Shown piece by piece: positions 5,646 through 10,387 of a stretch of DNA of 10,387 nucleotides. The stretch lies in NCBI GenBank assembly GCA_937884485.1, contig CALGCG010000115.1, positions 1 through 10,387 of the forward strand. Direction: 5' to 3'. Below the pieces are notes generated by a model that was not told where the DNA came from, searched no databases, and saw only the letters and a program-made list of their open reading frames with translations. A program made the position numbers and the translations under genes. Positions within the stretch are counted from its first letter, which is position 1, and each line of letters begins with the position of its first letter. The stretch comes from an uncultured Bacteroidales bacterium. Lineage in GTDB: Bacteria; Bacteroidota; Bacteroidia; Bacteroidales; P3.

Positions 5646-6506
5646 ATGGAACTCAACCTCACCAAACCCATCGTCTTCTTCGACCTCGAAACCACCGGTG
5701 TGCAGGTGGGCCACGACCACATCGTCGAGATATGCCTCCACAAGGTCATGCCCGACAACAGCACCGACACCCGCGTGGAGCGTGTGCGCCCTGTCGACGC
5801 CGAGGGCCACACCGTCCACATCCCCGAACAGACCACCGCCGTCCACGGCATCACCGACGACGACGTCAAGGACAAGCCCTCCTTCAAGGAGCTGGCCCCC
5901 AGCCTGATGGAGTACATCGGCGACGCCGACCTCGCGGGCTACAACAGCAACAAGTTCGACGTGCCCCTGCTCGTCGAGGAGTTCCTCCGTGCGGGCTTCG
6001 ACTTCGACCTCTCCTGCCGCCGTCTGGTCGATGTGCAGAACATTTTCCACCAGATGGAGCAGCGCACCCTCGTCGCCGCCTACAAGTTCTACTGCCAGAA
6101 GGACCTCGAGAACGCCCACTCCGCCGCCGCCGACACCATCGCCACCTACGAGGTGCTCAAAGCCCAGCTGGACCGCTACCAGGGTGTCGACTACAAGGAC
6201 CGCTCCGGCCACGTCTCCCAGCCCGTCGTCAACGACATCGCAGCCCTCAGCCGCTTCACCGCCAACAGCCAGTGGGCCGACCTCGTGGGCCACATCGGCT
6301 ACGATGCCCAGCACCGCGAGGTGTTCAACTTCGGCAAGCACAAGGGCAAAACGGTCGAGCAGATCTTCGAGCAGGAACCTTCCTACTACGACTGGATGAT
6401 GAAGTCCGACTTCCCCCTCTCCACCAAAAAGCTCATCACCCAGATCTGGGACCGTCGCAAACAGAAAAAACTCGACGAATTGAAGCTCCATTTCGGCTCG
6501 AAATAG
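5646..6506 (+). CDS. DnaQ-family 3'-5' exonuclease with ExoX-like C-terminal domain
   Basis: The 286-residue product starts MELNLTKPIVFFDLETTG and carries the DEDDh exonuclease motifs: D13 and E15 in FDLETTG (Exo I), D105 in GYNSNKFDVPLL (Exo II), and H158 and D163 in HSAAAD (Exo III, HxAxxD). HGIT at 67-70 is another family hallmark. The catalytic domain covers about residues 7-175. Near residues 227-255, FNFGKHKGKT followed by DWMM resembles the small C-terminal domain found in ExoX-like proteins, thought to help DNA binding. Such enzymes degrade DNA ends or proofread; the substrate is unknown here. All catalytic residues are present, so it should be active. The gene is monocistronic, lacks a clear Shine-Dalgarno as in Bacteroidota, starts about 40 bases after the join and ends before a strong terminator. 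Confidence 0.93.
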   Translation: MELNLTKPIVFFDLETTGVQVGHDHIVEICLHKVMPDNSTDTRVERVRPVDAEGHTVHIPEQTTAVHGITDDDVKDKPSFKELAPSLMEYIGDADLAGYNSNKFDVPLLVEEFLRAGFDFDLSCRRLVDVQNIFHQMEQRTLVAAYKFYCQKDLENAHSAAADTIATYEVLKAQLDRYQGVDYKDRSGHVSQPVVNDIAALSRFTANSQWADLVGHIGYDAQHREVFNFGKHKGKTVEQIFEQEPSYYDWMMKSDFPLSTKKLITQIWDRRKQKKLDELKLHFGSK

Positions 6507-6548
6507 GCCTTTGAAGCCGCGATTGGAAATCAGTGCGTTACAAGCATA

Positions 6549-6582
6549 AAACGACACTCAACCCATTGGTTGAGTGTCGTTT
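6549..6582. terminator. Bidirectional hairpin terminator between convergent genes
   Basis: A perfect 15-bp stem (6549-6563 with 6568-6582) has a CATT loop. It begins with AAA and ends with TTT, so each strand has a short U tract. It lies 42 bases after the exonuclease stop and faces the 3' end of the minus-strand operon, so it can serve both. Confidence 0.85.
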
Positions 6583-6653
6583 CTGCGTTTAGTAAATATT
6601 TTCGGTGTCCGTAACAGGCACATAATCAGTACGATCTCCCTATCAACTCCCAA

Positions 6654-6701
6654 CCAACTCCCACCCATGTCCCACCCTGGTGGGAGATGGGTGGGTGTTG
6701 G
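6654..6701. repeat. G-rich near-perfect palindrome with quadruplex motif
   Basis: Arms 6654-6676 and 6679-6701 are inverted repeats of 23 bases with two mismatches and only two bases between them. The right arm and its continuation are G-rich on the plus strand: GGG runs at 6682-6684, 6689-6691, 6693-6695 and 6703-6705 have loops of 4, 1 and 7 bases, fitting the usual four-run quadruplex pattern. It lies between the terminator and the 3' end of the minus-strand operon (stop at 6718). Function unknown; it may be a second 3'-end structure. Confidence 0.7.
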
Positions 6702-6717
6702 CGGGTGGATGGTGGGT

Positions 6718-7950
6718 TTAAAAATGGAGGGCGAAGCCTATCTGGTGCATCCCTTTTGCGCCGGCGGAGGGGCGGTAGGTGGGCAGGAGGTCGACGAAAA
6801 CCTCCCATGTGATGCCGCCGGAGACGACGTCGCCCCTAACGGAGGCCAGACAGGTGTTGCTCAATCCCAGGCGCAGCTGGAAACGGCTGTGGAGGTAGGC
6901 CTTTTTAGAATAATGTGTGCCGCTGCTGAATCTATCTATTTGATCGGCGAGGCTGAGCATTGGTGTGAGGTGAAGGTCGAGGTGGTTGGAGAATACTCGG
7001 ACCTTTCTGTTCTTTGGACGGTACTGCAGTTTGAGAGGCAGGGCGAGATATGTTTGACCGATGAAGGTTATCGGGTGGTCGACGGTGTTGTTGGGGTTGA
7101 AGACGAGGCGGTCGTCGTCGAACAACACGTCGTAGGACAACTTTTGGAAATTGAACCCTATGCCGAATTGGGCTTCGAAGCGCCAGCGGTTGGGCATGGG
7201 GATTTCGAGCCAGCGCCCCAATATGTTGAAGGATGCCATCATGGAGGTGGAGTAGGGCGTGCTTTCGCTGCTCATCAATCCGGCAACGCCGATCTTACCG
7301 TCGATGATGATGGTGTTGAGGTACCAGTTGATGTCGTTCCACCAATGATGCGGCACCACCACGAGGCTGTCGGCCTGCAGGCGTTGCACCTTGACCCGTT
7401 CCCGATGGCGTTCGTCGACGAGGAGTTGGCGGCAGCGCAGGGTACCTATCTCCATCCGGGAGCCCTCGTCGCGGCATTCCACGCCGAGGTCGCCGTTCGC
7501 TTCAAGGCAGTCGATTTCCAGCCGGGAGTTGCGTCCGGCCACCATGACCGCGGCGGCGCGGGGGCCCTGGCTGCGCAGCTGCATGTGGAGGGTGTCCAAG
7601 TGCACGTGGCCTGTGGCCATGACGACGTCCAGCGGTTCGGGGTAGCGCACTTCGACCGTCGTGCCGGGAGGCATGGTGCGGTTGGTGAGGATGTGGAGTT
7701 TGTCGCCCTCGAGCGCGACGACGGCGGGCTCCTTGCCTTCGGCGAAGTAGTAGGGGCAGGGGGTGACCACGGCGACGCGCGTCGAGTCCTCGCCGGGGGT
7801 GTGGACGAGGCGGAGGGTCCAGCCCTCGACCACGGTCAGCTGGCGGATGGCCACGGGGAAGGCCTGCTCGATGACGTAGAGGTCGTCCTGGGCACTCGCA
7901 GAAAACTGAATAATAAAGAATAGAATTGTTGAAAAGAGGGTCTTTTTCAT
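6718..7950 (-). CDS. Secreted GIN-like / outer-membrane beta-barrel protein, paralog of 9093-10387
   Basis: The 410-residue product has a signal peptide (MKKTLFSTILFFIIQFSASA, likely cut before Q21). Residues about 24-190 are rich in beta-strands, with EGWTLRLVHTP, a TRVAVVTPC block and later runs of short hydrophobic strands with regularly placed acidic and Gly residues; this recalls the GIN/DUF2807 'adhesin head' fold, but I cannot confirm it. The C-terminal half has alternating aromatic strands (FEAQFGIGFNF, TYLALPLKLQY, LHLTPMLSL) and ends in Phe (HQIGFALHF), as outer-membrane barrels do. It is the last gene of the sigma operon, 4 bases after the preceding stop. The substrate or ligand is unknown. 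Its similarity to the protein at 9093-10387 is plain at both ends. Confidence 0.8.
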   Translation of the reverse strand: MKKTLFSTILFFIIQFSASAQDDLYVIEQAFPVAIRQLTVVEGWTLRLVHTPGEDSTRVAVVTPCPYYFAEGKEPAVVALEGDKLHILTNRTMPPGTTVEVRYPEPLDVVMATGHVHLDTLHMQLRSQGPRAAAVMVAGRNSRLEIDCLEANGDLGVECRDEGSRMEIGTLRCRQLLVDERHRERVKVQRLQADSLVVVPHHWWNDINWYLNTIIIDGKIGVAGLMSSESTPYSTSMMASFNILGRWLEIPMPNRWRFEAQFGIGFNFQKLSYDVLFDDDRLVFNPNNTVDHPITFIGQTYLALPLKLQYRPKNRKVRVFSNHLDLHLTPMLSLADQIDRFSSGTHYSKKAYLHSRFQLRLGLSNTCLASVRGDVVSGGITWEVFVDLLPTYRPSAGAKGMHQIGFALHF

Positions 7951-7954
7951 GGCG

Positions 7955-8500
7955 CTATTTTTTTAGGGGAATGACGATGTTGGAGGTGAAGTTGATGCTG
8001 TCGGGAATGTCGAGGTAGTGTGCAATGAGGGGCGACACCTTCGGGCGTTCCGGCTGCCGTGCCGTTTCGGCCAGGAGGGTGCCGCGGCGGCGATGGATGC
8101 GGGGGGCGGCAGGGGCAGGGACTGCGGGTTCTGCCTCCGCGGGGTTGGGCGAGGGAATGGGTTGGACAGAGGGGATAGGCTCTATGGTTTTTATATTATC
8201 AATAGTCCCTACGACTTCTTTAACTTCTTTAACTTCTATACCTTCTATAACTCCTTTATCTTCTATATTATCTATCACTTCTATTACCTCTCCGGCCTCT
8301 GCCACAAGCATCGGCTCCTTTTCCTCGCTGCGAAGCAAAGGCGATAGCCCCAGCAGGCCAATCATCACGGCGGCGGCGATGGTCCAGCCCAGCCAGCGGC
8401 GGTGGCCAGCGGTGGCGGCGGCGATGGCCTTCTGCTGGCGTTGGTTCTCCTCCTGCCAGCGTTTGGCGTCGAACAGTTGTTGCAATTCTTTATCTTCCAT
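7955..8500 (-). CDS. Single-pass membrane protein in anti-sigma position
   Basis: The 181-residue product has a charged cytoplasmic N-terminus (1-35, MEDKELQQLFDAKRWQEEN), one membrane segment (about 36-56, WLGWTIAAAVMIGLLGL) and an outer part. The outer part begins with 12 tandem tripeptides (72-107, mostly VIE/VKE/NIE/TID), then a proline-rich stretch (108-133), and a C-terminal SPLIAHYLDIPDSINF segment. Its ATG overlaps the sigma gene by 11 bases, and the N-in topology with a short cytoplasmic part fits an anti-sigma factor holding the sigma at the membrane. I do not recognise a named anti-sigma domain, so that role rests on gene order and topology. The tripeptide DNA is much more AT-rich than the rest of the gene, suggesting a repeat insertion or expansion. 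Confidence 0.75.
   Translation of the reverse strand: MEDKELQQLFDAKRWQEENQRQQKAIAAATAGHRRWLGWTIAAAVMIGLLGLSPLLRSEEKEPMLVAEAGEVIEVIDNIEDKGVIEGIEVKEVKEVVGTIDNIKTIEPIPSVQPIPSPNPAEAEPAVPAPAAPRIHRRRGTLLAETARQPERPKVSPLIAHYLDIPDSINFTSNIVIPLKK
8180..8287 (-). repeat. In-frame 9-bp tandem repeat, about 12 degenerate units
   Basis: Twelve 9-bp units fill exactly 108 bases. The clearest on the plus strand are CTTCTTTAA (8215-8223 and 8224-8232), CTTCTATAC, CTTCTATAA and CTTCTATAT. On the minus strand the consensus is close to TATAGAAGT, coding for (V/N/T)-I-(E/D). The composition contrasts sharply with the surrounding GC-rich gene. The period is three codons, so copy-number change would not shift the frame. 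Confidence 0.8.
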
Positions 8501-8981
8501 GGTGTATCATTTGTTTCAGGTTGGCGACGGCGCGCGAGAGGGTGGTGTAGACGTTGGCGCTGCTCATGTTCAGCTCCCGCTGCATCTCTTCGTGGCTCAT
8601 TTGTTGGATGTATTTCAGGTGGATGGCCCTGCGTTGCACCTCGGGCAGGCGCTCCATGAGGCGGTCCAGCGTGGCGGCGCGATCCTCCAGCAGTTCGGCC
8701 TCGCGGCGGGCGTCGTCGTCGCTTGTCTCGGCCAGGACGTCCAGCGGTTCTGTGGGGTGCCGCAGGCGGAGCAGGCTGATGCAGTGGTTCTTCAGGGTCT
8801 GCATGGCAAAGGCTTCGGGTGCCACATGGCGTGCCAGCTTGCGTCGTTGCTCCCACAGGCGTGCGTAGGTCTCCTGCACGGCGTCCGCGGCTTCGTCCTT
8901 GTCGCCCAGCAGCCGCTCGGCCACCATGCGCATGGTGGGCTGCAGGGGCAGGAGGGTGTCGAGGAATCGGCGTTGGGTCAT
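8490..8981 (-). CDS. ECF-type RNA polymerase sigma factor
   Basis: ECF (group 4) sigma factors direct RNA polymerase to envelope- or stress-related promoters. The 163-residue product starts MTQRRFLDTLLPLQPTM. Sigma region 2 covers about residues 14-75, with the polymerase-binding helix AERLLGDKDEAADAVQETYARLW and the AFAMQTLKNHCISLLR segment. Region 4 covers about 105-160, with LPEVQRRAIHLKYIQQMSHEEM and the helix-turn-helix MSSANVYTTLSRA that reads the -35 element. Length and layout are those of Bacteroidota sigma-70 family ECF proteins. A longer frame from 9053 would start inside the upstream terminator and is rejected. The stop overlaps the partner gene by 11 bases, so the two are probably coupled. 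The target promoters are unknown; self-regulation is likely but not shown. Confidence 0.93.
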   Translation of the reverse strand: MTQRRFLDTLLPLQPTMRMVAERLLGDKDEAADAVQETYARLWEQRRKLARHVAPEAFAMQTLKNHCISLLRLRHPTEPLDVLAETSDDDARREAELLEDRAATLDRLMERLPEVQRRAIHLKYIQQMSHEEMQRELNMSSANVYTTLSRAVANLKQMIHHGR

Positions 8982-9002
8982 CGTCTGTGTTGCTGAGGTT
9001 CT

Positions 9003-9026
9003 ACATCTATATAACGCAAAAGATGT
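9003..9026 (-). promoter_or_regulatory. Inverted repeat in the sigma operon leader
   Basis: ACATCT (9003-9008) and AGATGT (9021-9026) form a perfect 6-bp inverted repeat with a 12-base AT-rich centre that contains TTATAT on the minus strand. It sits 22-45 bases upstream of the sigma factor start, in the only stretch where that operon's promoter can lie. It may be an operator or part of an autoregulated promoter; no standard Bacteroidota TTTG / TAnnTTTG pair is clear. A chance match is possible. Confidence 0.3.
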
Positions 9027-9037
9027 CGAAATCTTAC

Positions 9038-9074
9038 AAAAAAAATCGGGCACCCTGAAAAAAGTGCCCGATTT
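9038..9074 (-). terminator. Rho-independent terminator after the upstream paralog gene
   Basis: An 11-bp perfect stem (9043-9053 with 9064-9074, GGGCAC/GTGCCC core) with a 10-base loop is followed on the minus strand by an uninterrupted run of eight T (9045-9038). It lies 18 bases after the stop of the gene at 9093, so that gene and the sigma operon are separate transcription units. Confidence 0.92.
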
Positions 9075-9092
9075 GTGCTGTTGGATGTGTAT

Positions 9093-10387
9093 TCAGAAGA
9101 CGAAACTGAGGCCGAACATGCGTGTCTGCGGCGCGTTGGCCGAGGAGCGGAAGGAGGACAGCAGGTCGATGTAGAACTCCACCTTGTCCAGCCCTCCGAT
9201 GGAACAGTTGAGGCCTACGGAGGCGCGGAGGTTGAAGCGGCTGAGGATATCCACGCGCTCGCTGTCGGTGTTCCAATGGCTGTCCTCGTCGAGCGTTCTT
9301 GTCTCGAGGTGGGGCTTGAAGTTGAGCGTTGGGGTGAGGGTGGCATAGAGTCCGCGCAGGGGGGCTCCAAGGTAGGGATTTCCCCACCTGCCGAAGCTGA
9401 ACTTCAGGGTGAAGGGCAGTCCCACAGACCACCAGTACAGGCTTTGGCGCGGCGGTGTGGCACCATAGCTGGGGTCGAGCACCAGGCTGCTGCCGTCGAC
9501 CTTCACCGCGTTGTCGAGTTGCAAGGTGCTGAAGCTGACATCGAGGCCGAAGTTCCAGCTCATAAGACGGTTGATGGCCATATCGTTGGAGGTCATCCGA
9601 ATGTGGCCGGTGAGGCCGTAATAGGTATTGTAGGGCGAGTTGTGGCGACTGTCGTTCAGCATCGGTTGTGCCAGGTCGATGCCAAAGTTGAGACTGATGT
9701 AGTGCAACTTCCACTCCTTGGCAGGCTCGAGGGTTCGGGGAGCGGTGGTCTTCACGTCGCCCTCGGTCACGCGGCTGTTGCGGTAGTTCCAGATGTAGAG
9801 GTGTCCTCCACGGAAGTGGCGCAGGTCGAGGGTGGCATCGTAAACCATAAAGATGGTGGTGCCGGGGTTGACCATCGAATCGATCACCACTACGGCGCCG
9901 CTGTCAATGTTGAAGTCGAAGTGGACAGAGTCGCTGACCCAGCGGTCGATGGTCAGTCGGGCACCGCTACAGACATCGATATAATTAATAGGTTGGGGGG
10001 TGATGATGTCCACCCGGGTGCTGCGGGGCATGGATTGGTTGGGTAACACCTCATAGCCGCCGTCGCGCTTGGAGTATTTGTGCTTGGAGTATTGGTGTAC
10101 CTTTATCAGGTCGGGTTCCTCGCCTTCCTCGAAGAAGTTGGCGCAGGGTGTGGTCACCACCACACGCGTCGCGCTGCCTTTCGGCGCCTGGCGCAGGTGT
10201 ACGTCCCACCCACGGTTTATCTTCAGGTTGCTGATGTCGAAGCTGTGGTCGAATGTCTGCTCTATCTGGTAGAGGTCCTGCGGTTGAACGGGTTGGGCTT
10301 TGACTTCGGCAATGATGCCGATGCTGACGATGGCGAGCAGGAGGGACACTTTGACAATGTCGCCGAGAATGGATGCTATGCGTTTCA
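9093..10387 (-). CDS. Secreted GIN-like / outer-membrane beta-barrel protein, start just outside window
   Basis: The frame is open to the window edge. The last bases give (x)TG AAA CGC, so reading continues as MKRIASILGDIVKVSLLLAI, then VSIGIIAEVKAQ, a good signal peptide if the base at 10388 completes ATG; total 431 residues. A GTG at 10349 would cut off the signal peptide's positive end. Like the protein at 6718-7950 it has a DLY-x-IEQ start, a GW-x-x-x-L strand, an STRV-x-V-x-TPC-x-x-F-x-EG-x-EP block, a beta-rich middle, and aromatic strands ending FGLSFVF. This suggests a GIN-like head and C-terminal outer-membrane barrel; the fold is inferred and the function unknown. The shared TPC cysteine may be structural. 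It ends at its own terminator, and its upstream neighbours are out of view. Confidence 0.8.
   Translation of the reverse strand, partial: KRIASILGDIVKVSLLLAIVSIGIIAEVKAQPVQPQDLYQIEQTFDHSFDISNLKINRGWDVHLRQAPKGSATRVVVTTPCANFFEEGEEPDLIKVHQYSKHKYSKRDGGYEVLPNQSMPRSTRVDIITPQPINYIDVCSGARLTIDRWVSDSVHFDFNIDSGAVVVIDSMVNPGTTIFMVYDATLDLRHFRGGHLYIWNYRNSRVTEGDVKTTAPRTLEPAKEWKLHYISLNFGIDLAQPMLNDSRHNSPYNTYYGLTGHIRMTSNDMAINRLMSWNFGLDVSFSTLQLDNAVKVDGSSLVLDPSYGATPPRQSLYWWSVGLPFTLKFSFGRWGNPYLGAPLRGLYATLTPTLNFKPHLETRTLDEDSHWNTDSERVDILSRFNLRASVGLNCSIGGLDKVEFYIDLLSSFRSSANAPQTRMFGLSFVF
10068..10097 (-). repeat. Two 15-bp tandem copies inside the paralog gene
   Basis: Units 10068-10082 and 10083-10097 differ at one base (CTTGGAGTATTTGTG and CTTGGAGTATTGGTG). 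They code for HQYSK-HKYSK in a polar loop between beta-strands. The paralog at 6718-7950 has no matching insert, so this looks like a recent in-frame duplication. Confidence 0.7.

Noticed and set aside
5583..6557. Long minus-strand frame (324 codons) opposite the exonuclease gene
   Set aside because: It is the antisense of a gene with complete exonuclease motifs. Its protein is a Val/Gly/Asp-rich shadow with no domain, a common artefact in GC-rich DNA. Its end merely runs into the 9-bp repeat.
6574..7923. Plus-strand frame of 449 codons opposite the secreted protein gene
   Set aside because: The minus-strand product has a signal peptide, barrel ending and a paralog. The plus-strand frame is a His/Val/Gly-rich shadow that begins inside the terminator.
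8180..8287. CRISPR-like array
   Set aside because: The units are 9 bp without spacers and are in frame inside a coding sequence, so this is a tandem repeat.
8982..9053. Longer sigma-factor start at 9053
   Set aside because: The extra 24 residues would be translated from the upstream terminator and leader and do not resemble an ECF N-terminus.
8025..10046. Several plus-strand frames opposite the sigma, anti-sigma-position and paralog genes
   Set aside because: All lie antisense to well-supported genes and show the skewed composition of shadow frames, without motifs or initiation signals.
5605..10387. Horizontal transfer of a Bacteroidales segment into the Firmicute operon
   Set aside because: It would have destroyed the essential rplW, and there is no integrase, transposase or attachment site at the boundary; an assembly chimera is simpler.

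Overview
The window looks like two unrelated genomes joined end to end. Bases 1 to about 5600 are AT-rich. They carry a tightly packed, minus-strand ribosomal-protein operon (S10-spc type) with strong AGGAGG-type ribosome binding sites, a zinc-type S14 and GTG starts, as expected of a low-GC Firmicute, probably an uncultured Clostridia-like gut bacterium. Bases from about 5605 to the end are GC-rich and lack obvious Shine-Dalgarno sequences. They carry genes typical of Bacteroidota/Bacteroidales: a DnaQ-family exonuclease, an ECF sigma factor with a membrane partner, and secreted proteins ending in Phe like outer-membrane beta-barrels.

Left part, in transcription order from right to left: the tail of rplW (L23), a 223-bp spacer holding a long imperfect palindrome, then rplB, rpsS, rplV, rpsC, rplP, rpmC, rpsQ, rplN, rplX, rplE, rpsZ/rpsN, rpsH and the start of rplF. 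This is the canonical order. Most spacers are 3 to 35 bases or overlaps, so translation is probably coupled. The exceptions are the spacers on each side of rpsH (about 90 bases, with small hairpins) and the rplW-rplB spacer.

The join lies at about 5586-5607. The rplW frame is intact for its last 35-40 residues and then runs into a 9-bp tandem repeat (TATAG plus four bases) and a stop; the rest of this essential gene is missing. A 9-bp repeat with the same core also occurs inside a gene of the right part (8180-8287), so the repeat probably belongs to the Bacteroidales genome. A short match between it and rplW is a plausible cause of a false assembly join. A real transfer event is much less likely.

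Right part: a plus-strand exonuclease gene (5646-6506) ends at a strong hairpin terminator and converges on a minus-strand three-gene operon: ECF sigma factor (8981 to 8490), a single-pass membrane protein in the anti-sigma position (8500 to 7955), and a secreted protein with a probable GIN-like head and C-terminal barrel (7950 to 6718). Upstream of it, behind its own terminator, lies a second secreted protein (10387 to 9093) that is clearly a paralog of the operon's third product. The layout suggests an envelope-related sigma/anti-sigma regulon with duplicated outer-membrane effectors; none of these proteins has a function I can name with certainty. No RNA genes, CRISPR arrays, transposases or phage genes were seen.
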